DNA from: an uncultured beta proteobacterium | GTDB lineage: Bacteria > Pseudomonadota > Gammaproteobacteria > Burkholderiales > Burkholderiaceae_C | Assembly (NCBI GenBank): GCA_903845935.1 | Contig: CAIMZI010000058.1 | Location: 1 to 58,797, forward strand | Direction of reading: 5' to 3' | DNA length: 58,797 bases | In this document: positions 24,897 through 33,475 of the stretch, one piece after another | Numbering within the stretch: position 1 is the stretch's first letter | How the letters are laid out: each line of letters starts with the position of its first letter | Notes under the pieces: generated by a model | Databases searched by the model: none | Told to the model about the DNA's origin: nothing | Seen by the model: the letters and a program-made list of their open reading frames with translations, nothing else | Translations under genes and position numbers: made by a program

Positions 24897-25871
24897 TCAA
24901 AGTGCTTTGAAACTGGTTTGCACGCCCTGCCAGGCATGCCAGACTGCCGCCACGTCGGGCGCCTGCTCACCGCCGACGGCCACCTGGTGTGTGTGGCCTA
25001 CAGGCCCGGCGCGCCAGGCCCGAGGCTGGCTGAAGATCTGCACATGGGGCAGATTTAATGCCACGGCCATGTGACTCAGGCCCGAATCCACTCCGATCAC
25101 ACCGGCCGACAGTGCCATGCGGTCCATCACCTCGGGCAGGCTCAGACGCGGCCAGATATCGGCATGTCCGTCCAAAGCCTGCGCAATCCGGGTCACCAAG
25201 GCCAACTCGGCCGGGTTGGACTGCGGCAGTGCGATGCGCAGGCCGGACTCGACCAACAGCCGGGCCAACGCCACCCAGTTTTCTTCTGGCCATTCGTTGT
25301 CGGCGCGGGTCGTGCCATGGGCCAGCACGACGGTCGCTTGCCTAACGGCCTGCGGCCGGGTCAGCGAATAGACGGCCTCCCCCTCGGCCTTATAGCCCAG
25401 CGCCAGCCCGGCCAGCAGGCGGTAACGGGCCACGGCATGGATGCGGTTGGGCATGGGAAAATGGCGCTTTAGCAGCAGCCGCACCGGCCACTCATAGCCA
25501 CAGGCTTCGCTGGCGTTGCCATAGGTGGCGCTAAAGCCGCCGGGCTTTAGTCTAGCGAGGCGGGCCGCCAGCGCCGACTTGACCAGGCCCTGAAAATCGA
25601 TGACGGCGTCATAGCTATGCTGCTGCAGTTCGCCCGTAAATGCCGCTCGCTCGACCCGGGTCGTGGCGCTCCAGCGCGACTTGCGCCACCGCCGCTCTGC
25701 GATAGGAAACACCTGGCGCACGCCAGCCACCCGGTGCACCAAAGGCGCAAACGCTTCTTCCACCATCCAGTCGATATGTATGCCCGGAAAATGCAACTGC
25801 AGGTCATGCACCACCGGCATGGTCTGAATCACATCTCCCAACGAAGAAAGCTTGACGATCAATAGTTCCAT
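24897..25871 (-). CDS. waaC: Lipopolysaccharide heptosyltransferase I
   Basis: Adds the first L-glycero-D-manno-heptose to KDO in the LPS inner core, in the cytoplasm. The 324-residue GT9-family product starts LLIVKLSSLGDVIQTMPVVHDL and shows HIDWMVEEAF, VIDFQGLVKSALAARL, VLAHGTTRADNEWPEENWVAL, LPQSN and the end GVDSGLSHMAVALNLPHVQIF. These features favour WaaC over WaaF. It is first in the LPS transcript and divergent from the ada-alkA fusion gene across 85 bp, where no clear operator is seen. Confidence 0.94.
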   Translation of the reverse strand: MELLIVKLSSLGDVIQTMPVVHDLQLHFPGIHIDWMVEEAFAPLVHRVAGVRQVFPIAERRWRKSRWSATTRVERAAFTGELQQHSYDAVIDFQGLVKSALAARLARLKPGGFSATYGNASEACGYEWPVRLLLKRHFPMPNRIHAVARYRLLAGLALGYKAEGEAVYSLTRPQAVRQATVVLAHGTTRADNEWPEENWVALARLLVESGLRIALPQSNPAELALVTRIAQALDGHADIWPRLSLPEVMDRMALSAGVIGVDSGLSHMAVALNLPHVQIFSQPRAWRAGPVGHTHQVAVGGEQAPDVAAVWHAWQGVQTSFKAL

Positions 25872-25956
25872 TGGCCGCCATGTTAGCTGATGCCTGCAGT
25901 GAGGCAGATGTCCGCAAATGGCTGGTCTGCGGGCGGCCGCTGCGTATCATCTACGC

Positions 25957-27501
25957 ATGTCAGCCAACCCATTCAGTCTGGATTCCGAAGCCTGTTACCT
26001 GGCACTGAAGACGCACGACGCCCGCTTTGATGGCCGCTTTTTCACCGGCGTCACCAGCACCGGGATTTACTGCCGTCCGGTCTGCAAGGTGCGCACCCCC
26101 AAGCCGGAAAACTGCCGCTTTTTCGCGCTCGCAGCCCAGGCCGAAGCCCAGGGTTTTCGGCCCTGTCTGCGCTGCCGACCCGAGATGGCACCGGCCGACA
26201 GCCACGCCCACTGGTCCACCCAGGACGCCTCGGCCATCCTGGCGCAGCAGGCCGCGCGTCTGCTCGATGCCTCGGTCCAGACCGGGGAAGCGAGCAGCGG
26301 CATGGTGGCAATTGCCAACAAACTGGGGGTGAGCGAGCGCCATCTGCGCCGCATCTTCGAGGCGCAATGGGGCATCTCGCCCTTGCAATACCTGCAAACG
26401 CGCCGCCTGCTGTGCGCCAAACAGCTGCTGACCGACACGGTATTGCCGATGACCCAGGTTGCAGCCTTGAGTGGCTTTGCCAGCCTGCGCCGTTTCAATG
26501 CCGCCTTTGTGGAACATTACCGGCTGCAGCCACGGGCCCTGCGCCAAGCCAGCAAGACCCCGGCCGCAGGCGCCGGGCAAGGTGCACACGGCATACGCCT
26601 GAAGGCCAGCTACCGCCCGCCGTATGACGTGGCGGCCATGCTGGCGTTTTTCCAACAGCGGGCCATTCCCGGCGTCGAGGCGGTGGACCTGCAGGCCCTG
26701 CTCTACCAGCGCACAGTGCGCGTTCCGCACCTGGGCCAAAGCTTAAGCGGCTGGGTCCAGGCCCGCTTTGTGCCAGCCCTTTGCAGCGTCGAGTTTCTGC
26801 TCAGCGAAAGCCTGATACCGGCCCTGCCCCGCCTGATGGCCGACCTGCGCCAACTGTTGGATCTGGACGCCGACCCGGCTGCCATCGCAAGCGCTCTGGG
26901 CGAACGCTTTGTCGGACTGGAAGGGCTGCGGGTGCCGGGCACGATGGACGGCCTGGAGTTGGCCGTGCGCGGCATTTTGGGCCAGCAAATCACGGTGGCC
27001 GCGGCCCGCACCCTCTGCATCCGGCTGGTGCAGGCCGTGGGCCTGCCCCTGCAAACGCCCTTTCCGGCACTGAGCCATGTCTTTCCCGGCGCCGAGGAAC
27101 TGGCCGCACTCAGCGCGGACCGTCTGGGGGCGCTCGGCATCGTAAGGCAACGACAAGCCGCCATTCTGGCACTGGCACAGACCGTGGCCAGCCAATCCAT
27201 CAGCCTGCGGCCGGGCGGCGATGTGGCAGCGACCATGTCGGCTCTGCAGCGGCTACCCGGCATTGGCCCCTGGACGGCCGGCTATATCGCCATGCGGGCC
27301 TTGCGCTGGCCCGACGCCTTTCCATCCGGTGACGTGGCGCTGCAATCGGCTCTGGGCCTGCGCCAGTTGAAAGCACCGGCACTAGAGGCCGAACGCATGG
27401 CGCAGGCCTGGCGACCGTGGCGCAGCTATGCCGTGGTGCGCGCCTGGCATTCCCTCACTAACCCAACCGCCATCGAAAATGACATCCCAAAAAGCGCTTA
27501 A
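25957..27501 (+). CDS. Ada-AlkA fusion: methyl-sensing regulator and 3-methyladenine DNA glycosylase
   Basis: A 514-residue fusion. Residues 1-85 match the Ada N-terminal zinc domain that takes methyl groups from DNA phosphotriesters; its four Cys (39, 43, 70, 73) are spaced as in Ada. Residues about 95-190 are an AraC-type DNA-binding domain (MVAIANKLGVSERHLRRIFE, then GFASLRRFNAAFVEHYRLQP). Residues about 205-500 are AlkA: EGLRVPGTMDGLELAVRGIL, GQQITVAAARTL, and helix-hairpin-helix LPGIGPWTAGYIAMRALRWP followed by the SGD catalytic Asp. It removes alkylated bases and may activate its own adaptive response. The ATG giving MSANPFSLD was chosen. It overlaps ogt by 23 bp. Confidence 0.95.
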   Translation: MSANPFSLDSEACYLALKTHDARFDGRFFTGVTSTGIYCRPVCKVRTPKPENCRFFALAAQAEAQGFRPCLRCRPEMAPADSHAHWSTQDASAILAQQAARLLDASVQTGEASSGMVAIANKLGVSERHLRRIFEAQWGISPLQYLQTRRLLCAKQLLTDTVLPMTQVAALSGFASLRRFNAAFVEHYRLQPRALRQASKTPAAGAGQGAHGIRLKASYRPPYDVAAMLAFFQQRAIPGVEAVDLQALLYQRTVRVPHLGQSLSGWVQARFVPALCSVEFLLSESLIPALPRLMADLRQLLDLDADPAAIASALGERFVGLEGLRVPGTMDGLELAVRGILGQQITVAAARTLCIRLVQAVGLPLQTPFPALSHVFPGAEELAALSADRLGALGIVRQRQAAILALAQTVASQSISLRPGGDVAATMSALQRLPGIGPWTAGYIAMRALRWPDAFPSGDVALQSALGLRQLKAPALEAERMAQAWRPWRSYAVVRAWHSLTNPTAIENDIPKSA

Positions 27502-28021
27502 AGCATCTAAGGCAATGGTGCGCTGCGCCTTTGCCAGCCCGCTCGGCCCCATGACCTTGGCTGCGACCGATAAGGGGCTGGCCGGTGTCTGGTTTGACGG
27601 CCAGAAACACATGCCCGACACCAGCGCCTGGCCGGTGCAAGCCGACCATCCGCTGCTGTTGCAGACTCAGGCCGAGCTGGCGGAATATTTCGCCGGGAGG
27701 CGCAAGGCTTTCGATCTGCCGCTGGACCTGAACCAGGGCACGGTATTTCAGCAACAGGTCTGGCAAGCGTTGCTGCAGATTCCTGCTGGCCAAACGACTG
27801 CCTATGGGTCGTTGGCCACGCGCATGGGACGTGCCGCTGCCGTGCGGGCTGTCGGCGCGGCGGTAGGTCGCAACCCGATCAGCATCGTCGTACCCTGCCA
27901 CCGCGTCCTTGGTGCGAACGGGGCGCTCACCGGTTATGCCGGTGGTCTGGAGCGCAAGACGGCGCTCTTAGAGTTGGAAGCGGCAGAAACATCGGAAGCA
28001 GCTACGACAATCACACCATGA
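27479..28021 (+). CDS. ogt: Methylated-DNA-[protein]-cysteine S-methyltransferase
   Basis: A suicide repair protein that removes methyl groups from O6-methylguanine. The 180-residue product has the active-site motif VVPCHRVLGANGALTGYAGG (Cys140) and the preceding TVFQQQVWQALLQIPAGQTT block with YGSLA. The start is uncertain: the ATG at 27479 overlaps the end of the ada-alkA gene, and an ATG at 27515 (giving MVRCAFASPLG) is equally consistent with the family. Neither has a good ribosome site, so coupling to upstream translation is likely. The downstream EamA gene overlaps by 4 bp. Confidence 0.94.
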   Translation: MTSQKALKASKAMVRCAFASPLGPMTLAATDKGLAGVWFDGQKHMPDTSAWPVQADHPLLLQTQAELAEYFAGRRKAFDLPLDLNQGTVFQQQVWQALLQIPAGQTTAYGSLATRMGRAAAVRAVGAAVGRNPISIVVPCHRVLGANGALTGYAGGLERKTALLELEAAETSEAATTITP

Positions 28022-28932
28022 CCCAAACCATAACTAAAAGTGCCGGCAAGCCCTGGCTCGTCGACTTCATCCTGCTGGCCGCCATCTGGGGCGCCTCGTT
28101 TATGTTCATGCGGGTGGCAGCGCGTGAGATGGGAGCGCTACCGGCTGCCGGGCTGCGCGTCTGCGTTGCCGCATTGTTCCTGCTACCCATCCTGCTGCTC
28201 AAGGGTCTGGGCGGCACCCTGCGCCGCCACTGGAAGCTGACCTTTGCCGTGGGCGTGATCAACTCCGCCATACCCTTTGTCTGCTTCACCTATGCGCTGC
28301 TGTCGATCACCACCGGCCTATCGGCCATATTGAACGCCACCGTGCCGCTGTTCGGCGCCCTGATTGCCTGGGCCTGGCTCAAGGACCGGCCCAATGGCTC
28401 GCGCATCGTCGGCCTGGCCGTCGGTTTTGTCGGCGTCGCCATGCTGGCCTGGGACAAGGCCAGTTTCACGCCCGATGCCAGCGGCGCCTCCAGCGGTTGG
28501 GCGGTGCTGGCCTGTCTGTTGGCTTGCCTGTGCTACGGCACGGCCGCCAGTGTCGCCAAGCGCTATATGGGCGGCCTGCCCTCGCTGGTGTCGGCCACCG
28601 GCAGCCAGATGGGTGCCGCCTTGGTTCTGCTTCCCTTAACGCTCTGGTACTGGCCGTCCCAGATGCCCAGCCTGCAGGCCCTGGGCGCGGTGTTGGTGCT
28701 GGGTGTGGTCTGCACCGGCCTTGCCTACATCCTGTACTTCCGCCTGATCGAGCGCGCAGGCCCGGCACGCGCCCTGTCCGTGACCTTTGGGATTCCGGCC
28801 TTTGCCGTGTTGTATGGCTCGCTGCTGCTGGGTGAGGCGGTCACACCCTGGATGGTGGTCTGCGCCCTGGTCATCATTGCCGGCACCAGCCTGTCCACCG
28901 GACTGCTGACGCTGGGCCGACGCTCGGCCTAG
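28018..28932 (+). CDS. EamA/DMT family transporter
   Basis: A 304-residue inner-membrane protein with about ten hydrophobic segments in two homologous EamA halves. The first runs from LVDFILLAAIWGASFMFMRV to GFVGVAMLAWDK, the second from WAVLACLLACLCYGTAASVAKRY to the C-terminus, with YILYFRLIERAGPARALSVT near the end. Drug/metabolite transporters of this type export small metabolites or amino acids; the substrate cannot be predicted here. The ATG overlaps the ogt stop as ATGA, so it is part of the repair operon, possibly by transcription only. Confidence 0.92.
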   Translation: MTQTITKSAGKPWLVDFILLAAIWGASFMFMRVAAREMGALPAAGLRVCVAALFLLPILLLKGLGGTLRRHWKLTFAVGVINSAIPFVCFTYALLSITTGLSAILNATVPLFGALIAWAWLKDRPNGSRIVGLAVGFVGVAMLAWDKASFTPDASGASSGWAVLACLLACLCYGTAASVAKRYMGGLPSLVSATGSQMGAALVLLPLTLWYWPSQMPSLQALGAVLVLGVVCTGLAYILYFRLIERAGPARALSVTFGIPAFAVLYGSLLLGEAVTPWMVVCALVIIAGTSLSTGLLTLGRRSA

Positions 28933-28948
28933 TCCTTGCGTACGGACC

Positions 28949-30673
28949 TCAGCTAGCCGAAGCCGCCCGCGCCACCGCGTGCTTCGCCGCCAGATAGCCA
29001 AACACCAAACCCGGCCCAATGGTGATGCCCGGCGCCGTGTAGACGCCGCCCATGATGGAGTTCATGTCGTTGCCCACGGCGTACAGACCCTCCATCGGAG
29101 CGCCGTCTGCACCCAGCACGCGGGCAAAGGCGTCCGTCGCCAGGCCGGTAGATGAGCCGATGTCACCCGGATACAACTGCACGGCGTAGTACGGCGCGGT
29201 TTGCAGCGCTCCCAGGTTGGGATTCTTATAGCCCGCAGTCGCATCGCCGATGTTCTGTTGGTAGGCCGTCATGCCGCGACCAAAGTCCGGGTCCACGCCG
29301 GTCTGGGCGTAGGCGTTGATTTGCTGCACGCTGGTCTGGAGGCCGCTCGCATCCACGCCCAGTTTCTTGGCCAGTTCAATCAGCGTAGCGCCTTCGGTCA
29401 GATAGCCATCTGCCAGAAACGGCGCCAAGCCCTTGCCACCGGGTCGCACCATACCGATGCCGTATTTTTTCAGCGTCACGGCGTCACAGACCAGAAAGGC
29501 TGGGACGGAAGCCGTCGCCTGCATGGCCAAACCAAACAAATGGTAGGAGGTGCTTTCGTTGACAAAGCGCTGGCCCGCCTGATTGACGGTGACAAAGCCG
29601 GGCTTGGCGCGGTCCATGACAAAGTGCGGAAAGACGGCGGTCGTGCCATCGGCGCGTTTGCGCAGCGACACTGGCGCCCAAAAGGCGTGGCTCTTGCCGC
29701 CTTCGGCAAAGTGTGCGCCGCGTATGCGGGCCAGGTCCAGCGCCAGGCCGGTGTGTCCGGGTGCGCCAGGGCACCAGGCCACGTTGCCGCCAGGAAGTTT
29801 CTCTGCGCGCTGGGCCGCGTTGCGGTTAAAGCCACCGCTGGCCAGTACCACGCCACCGCGCACAGTCACCGTGCAGCGTTGACCGTTCTGGCTGATCACC
29901 ACGCGGTTGATGGCGCTGCCTGCGGGTGTGCCGACGTCACCCAGTTGTTCGATGGATGTATTCAACGCCAGCGTCACATTGGATTGTTTAGACAGCGAAT
30001 ACAGCAGGCGGCCAACCAGCGCATTGCCCATCACCCAGCGGGTGCCGCGCGGGTAGCGCAGCCGGTCGCTGCCATGGCGCAGGATGATTTTCAGGGCATG
30101 CTGGAACGCGGCCCAGGAGCCGCTCATGCCCAGCAGGTGGTTGATGTCGGTACGGTCCACCATCATGCCGCCCAGCACGGTGAATTCCGGAATCGGCGGG
30201 CGCACCAGCGCAAACAGGTCGCCCAGCAGGCGCGCGTCAAACGGCAAGGGCTCCAGCGCCCGTCCGTTGAGCGTGGAGCCCGCCAGGTCGGAAATGTAGT
30301 CGGGGTGCTTGAGGTAGGGCCGGTACTTGACCTCGGTCTGCTCTTCGATGCGCTTGATCGCTGCAGCGCCGTTGTCCAGAAAGGCCTGACGCAGGGCCGG
30401 AGCCGCGTGCTCGCCGATGGCGGCATCCAGATAGGTACGGGCATCTTGCAAACTGTCGGTCGGATTCACCTTGGCCGTATGGTGCGTGCCCGGCACCCAG
30501 GTCGTGCCGGCCGACCAGGCGGTGGTGCCACCCACAAACGGCGTGTGTTCCACCAGCAGTACGCGGGCGCCATCCAGCGCGGCGAACAGGGCGGCCGACA
30601 TGCCGGCGCCACCGGCGCCGATCACCACCACGTCATAGGCGGCAGTTGGCGGCAGGGTTTTGAGGAGTTCCAT
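28949..30673 (-). CDS. FAD-dependent dehydrogenase (3-ketosteroid dehydrogenase/fumarate reductase-like)
   Basis: A 574-residue flavoprotein of the FAD_binding_2 family. The N-terminal Rossmann motif is VVVIGAGGAGMSAALFAALDG with a following LLVEHTPFVGGTTAWSAGT. The C-terminal FAD block is GLYAVGNDMNSIMGGVYTAPGITIGPGLVFGY written in parts: GLYAVGNDMNSIMGG and GITIGPGL. This C-terminal style is that of 3-oxosteroid delta-1-dehydrogenases and flavocytochrome c relatives, which introduce double bases next to carbonyls (C=C formation). No signal peptide. It overlaps the upstream AroE-like gene by 1 bp (TAATG). A paralogue lies at 33465-35192 in the divergent arm, so both probably act on related ring intermediates (inference). 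Confidence 0.88.
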   Translation of the reverse strand: MELLKTLPPTAAYDVVVIGAGGAGMSAALFAALDGARVLLVEHTPFVGGTTAWSAGTTWVPGTHHTAKVNPTDSLQDARTYLDAAIGEHAAPALRQAFLDNGAAAIKRIEEQTEVKYRPYLKHPDYISDLAGSTLNGRALEPLPFDARLLGDLFALVRPPIPEFTVLGGMMVDRTDINHLLGMSGSWAAFQHALKIILRHGSDRLRYPRGTRWVMGNALVGRLLYSLSKQSNVTLALNTSIEQLGDVGTPAGSAINRVVISQNGQRCTVTVRGGVVLASGGFNRNAAQRAEKLPGGNVAWCPGAPGHTGLALDLARIRGAHFAEGGKSHAFWAPVSLRKRADGTTAVFPHFVMDRAKPGFVTVNQAGQRFVNESTSYHLFGLAMQATASVPAFLVCDAVTLKKYGIGMVRPGGKGLAPFLADGYLTEGATLIELAKKLGVDASGLQTSVQQINAYAQTGVDPDFGRGMTAYQQNIGDATAGYKNPNLGALQTAPYYAVQLYPGDIGSSTGLATDAFARVLGADGAPMEGLYAVGNDMNSIMGGVYTAPGITIGPGLVFGYLAAKHAVARAASAS

Positions 30674-31467
30674 TACTCGCCAACCAAGAAAGCAATCATC
30701 AGATCGCTGACACGGCCAAACATGTCGGCACCGGTCATGCTCAGGCAGCCCTTGGCGCGGGCCGCCGCGATCAGCAATGTGACGGCGGGCTGGGTGATCA
30801 CGCAGCCCACAAACATGGCCCCCGTGAGCTTGGAGGCCTGCAAGGGAAAGGCGTCGGTCTCCTTCATGCCCACGGGCGTGGCGTTGAGAACGATGTCAAA
30901 GCCGCTCGGGTCGGAACTGCCGCTAGACACCGGACATTGATTCAGCGATGCCAGGCGCTGCACCAGGGTTTCGCGGCGGGTTGCATCTTCATCGTAAATG
31001 GCCAATTCGCTGACACCGGCCATCACCAGCGCGTGGGCGATGGCCGAGCCGGCGCCACCGGCACCGACCAGCAAGGCCTTTTTGCCTGCGGGCACGCAGC
31101 CCTTGTCCTTCATGGCGCTGACAAAGCCCAGACCGTCGAACATGTCGCCATGCCAGGTTCCATCGGGATTGCGGCGCATGGTGTTGACGGTACGCAAAAA
31201 GGATGCGCGTTCCGAGGTGGTAGCGCACAAATCATGGCAGGCAAATTTGTGCGGCACGGTGGCGATGATGCCGTCCACGTTTTTGGCCAAGGACACTCCG
31301 GCCAGCCAGGCGGAGAGGTCGGCGGGCGCCACATGGGCCGGCATCACAAAGGCGTTGAGCCCGCGTTCGTGGAAGGCCTGGGTCACACCGGATGGGGACT
31401 TCACCTGGGCAATCGGGTCACCGACAATGAAGTGGACACGGCTGGCACCGCTGAGCAGGTCTGACAT
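30673..31467 (-). CDS. AroE-like shikimate/quinate dehydrogenase family protein
   Basis: A 264-residue NAD(P)-dependent oxidoreductase of the shikimate dehydrogenase fold. Substrate-side features: FIVGDPIAQVKSPSG near the N-terminus, IIATVPHKF with the expected catalytic Lys, and WHGDMFDGLGFVSA with the expected Asp. The nucleotide-binding loop is LLVGAGGAGSAIAHAL, and NATPVGM follows. It is divergent from the canonical AroE motif (VPHK instead of TxPxK) and sits among catabolic genes, so I read it as a degradative polyol-acid dehydrogenase rather than the biosynthetic AroE. Its promoter region holds a 25-bp palindrome. Confidence 0.85.
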   Translation of the reverse strand: MSDLLSGASRVHFIVGDPIAQVKSPSGVTQAFHERGLNAFVMPAHVAPADLSAWLAGVSLAKNVDGIIATVPHKFACHDLCATTSERASFLRTVNTMRRNPDGTWHGDMFDGLGFVSAMKDKGCVPAGKKALLVGAGGAGSAIAHALVMAGVSELAIYDEDATRRETLVQRLASLNQCPVSSGSSDPSGFDIVLNATPVGMKETDAFPLQASKLTGAMFVGCVITQPAVTLLIAAARAKGCLSMTGADMFGRVSDLMIAFLVGE

Positions 31468-31512
31468 GGCAAGTCTTTCGGGCTAAGGTTGAAAAGTGGA
31501 CGAATGGTACAC

Positions 31513-31537
31513 AAAAGTGGAATGACATTCAACTTTT
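31513..31537. promoter_or_regulatory. Near-perfect 25-bp palindrome, probable operator of the IclR regulator
   Basis: Left arm AAAAGTGGAATG (31513-31524), one central A, right arm CATTCAACTTTT (31526-31537); 11 of 12 base pairs match. A further half-site AAAAGTGG lies at 31492-31499, exactly 21 bp upstream of the left arm, on the same face of the helix. It is centred in the 125-bp divergent region between the AroE-like and Gfo/Idh genes, so it can control both arms. Confidence 0.65.
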
Positions 31538-31592
31538 CGCGCTAATTCTGTTTTTTGCACTACACTCTGCGCAGCACCTTGACACGCCCACC

Positions 31593-32645
31593 ATGTCCAA
31601 AACCCAAATCGCCATTCTTGGCGCCGGCACCATAGGCCGCACCCATATCGACCGCATCGTGCGCAGCGAGAACCTGCAGCTGGCCGGTATTGCCGACCCC
31701 ACGGACGCAGGCAAGGCGCTGGCGCTCAGCATGAACCTGCCCTGGTTTGCCGACCACCTTGCCCTGCTGGATAGCGTCAAACCCCAGGGCGTTGTGATCG
31801 CCACGCCCAATTTTCTGCACATTGCGCAGGCGCTGGACTGTCTGGAGCGCGGCGTGCCCGCCCTGGTGGAAAAGCCGGTGGCCGACAGCGTGGCCGAGGC
31901 CCAGATACTGGTGGACGCCCAGGCACGCTCTGGCGTGCCGGTGCTGGTGGGCCATCACCGTCGCTACAACCCCATCAACCGCCGCGCCCGCGACATCGTG
32001 CAAAGTGGCAATCTCGGGCAGCTTGTTGCGGCCCATGTGATGGCCTTGTTCCTCAAGCCCGAGCCTTACTTTGATGCGGCCTGGCGGCGCCAAAAGGGTG
32101 GCGGCCCCATCCTCATCAACCTGATCCACGAGATCGACATGCTGCGTTTTTTGTGTGGCGAAATCAGTTCGGTGCAGGCCATGGGCAGCAACGCCGTGCG
32201 CGGCTTTGCAGTGGAAGACACCGCCGCCGCCGTGCTGCGCTTTGCCAACGGCGCGGTCGGCACGCTGCTGCTGTCGGACACCGCCACCTCGGCCTGGCAC
32301 TGGGACCTGAGCTCAGGCGAGCAGGACCCGTATCCGCGCCAGGCCACGCGGTCGCATTTTTTGAGCGGCACGCACGGCTCGCTGTCCCTGCCCGACCTGG
32401 AATACTGGAGCTACCGTGGCGAGCGCAGCTGGCATGCCGAGATCAGCAAGGAGCAGACCCTGGTGCACAGGGCCGACCCCTATAGCGCCCAGCTCCAGCA
32501 CTTTGCCGCCGTGATTGCCGGCCTTGAAGCCCCGCTCTGCAGCGCCCTGGACGGTCTGCGCACCCTGCGGGCCACGCTGGCGGTGAGCGAGGCGGCTGCC
32601 AGTGGGCAGGCCGTCACTCTGGACCATGAGGAGGCAAAGTTATGA
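31593..32645 (+). CDS. Gfo/Idh/MocA family NAD(P)-dependent oxidoreductase
   Basis: A 350-residue dehydrogenase of the glucose-fructose oxidoreductase/inositol dehydrogenase family, which oxidises sugars, cyclitols or related polyols. The N-terminal Rossmann motif is QIAILGAGTIGRTHIDRI. The catalytic EKP motif is PALVEKPVADSVAEA, followed by GHHRRYNP and GGPILINLIHEIDMLRFLCG with the conserved His/Asp pair. It is the first gene of the rightward arm and overlaps the IclR gene as ATGA. The exact substrate is unknown; the adjoining TIM-barrel isomerase-like gene is a common partner in polyol catabolism. Confidence 0.92.
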   Translation: MSKTQIAILGAGTIGRTHIDRIVRSENLQLAGIADPTDAGKALALSMNLPWFADHLALLDSVKPQGVVIATPNFLHIAQALDCLERGVPALVEKPVADSVAEAQILVDAQARSGVPVLVGHHRRYNPINRRARDIVQSGNLGQLVAAHVMALFLKPEPYFDAAWRRQKGGGPILINLIHEIDMLRFLCGEISSVQAMGSNAVRGFAVEDTAAAVLRFANGAVGTLLLSDTATSAWHWDLSSGEQDPYPRQATRSHFLSGTHGSLSLPDLEYWSYRGERSWHAEISKEQTLVHRADPYSAQLQHFAAVIAGLEAPLCSALDGLRTLRATLAVSEAAASGQAVTLDHEEAKL

Positions 32646-33475
32646 GCGGCGTATTGGAAAGAACCCTGGGCATTCTGGAACTGCTGTCCAAGCACGGCGA
32701 AGGCCTGGAGCTGGCTGCGATTGCCGACCAGCTCAACATTCCGCGCAGCGGCACGCACCGCCTGCTCACCGACCTGGTGAAGTGCGGCTATGTGCGCCAG
32801 ACGCGCGACCACGGCGACTACATGCTGACCACCAAGCTCGTCAGCATGGGCCTCTCGTACCTAAGCAACAGCGGCATCGTCGACATTGCCCAGCCGCTGC
32901 TCAATCATCTGGCCGAAATCTCCGGCGAACTCACGCGCCTGTCCGTGGTCGATGGCGAGCGCCTGACCTGGGTGGCACGCGCCCAGGGCGCGCGCCAGGG
33001 CCTGCGCTACGACCCCGACATGGGCAGCGACGCCCGCCTGTCCTGCTCGTCCTCCGGCTGGGCCTGGCTCTCAACGATGAACGATGACGACGCCACGGCC
33101 TGCCTGGCGCGCCAGGGCCTGGGTCAGCCGGAAGCCTTTGGCCCCAACGCGCCCACCAGCCTGCAGGCGGTGCTGGACCAGGTGCGCGTCACCCGCGGGC
33201 GCGGCTACAGCGTGACGGTGGACACCTATTCGCTGGGCCTGAGCGCGCTCTCCGCCCCGGTAGGCTTGGCTGGTCAGGCCGCCATGGGCGTGCTGACCAT
33301 CGCCGGCCCCACCGTGCGCTTTACCGAAGCGCGCATGCACGCGCTGGCGCCCGAGCTCCTGAACGTGGCCGGCCAGCTGGCAGCGGCCAGCAGCGCCTCC
33401 CCCTTCTTTGCCAAGACCGGCACGCAAGCGGTGGGCAAGCCGAATGCCGGACGCACACCGATTTATGCACCCTGA
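32642..33475 (+). CDS. IclR family transcriptional regulator
   Basis: A 277-residue regulator. The N-terminal winged helix is typical: SGVLERTLGILELLSKHGEG, then LAAIADQLNIPRSGTHRLLT and YVRQTRDHGDYMLTTKLV, about residues 1-70. The C-terminal effector domain (about 75-255) contains DARLSCSSSGWAWLS and GRGYSVTVDTYSLGLSALSAPV. IclR members often control aromatic or organic-acid catabolism with a small ring or acid as effector. It lies inside the operon it probably controls, after Gfo/Idh and overlapping the second FAD gene. The 25-bp palindrome upstream is its most likely binding site. Confidence 0.93.
   Translation: MSGVLERTLGILELLSKHGEGLELAAIADQLNIPRSGTHRLLTDLVKCGYVRQTRDHGDYMLTTKLVSMGLSYLSNSGIVDIAQPLLNHLAEISGELTRLSVVDGERLTWVARAQGARQGLRYDPDMGSDARLSCSSSGWAWLSTMNDDDATACLARQGLGQPEAFGPNAPTSLQAVLDQVRVTRGRGYSVTVDTYSLGLSALSAPVGLAGQAAMGVLTIAGPTVRFTEARMHALAPELLNVAGQLAAASSASPFFAKTGTQAVGKPNAGRTPIYAP

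Noticed and set aside
25891..25906. TGCCT/AGGCA inverted repeat between waaC and the ada-alkA gene
   Set aside because: Arms of only 5 bp, no promoter alignment and no resemblance to an Ada box.
30673..31467. Calling this gene the biosynthetic aroE
   Set aside because: It is in an IclR-associated catabolic cluster, overlaps an FAD dehydrogenase gene and departs from canonical AroE motifs.
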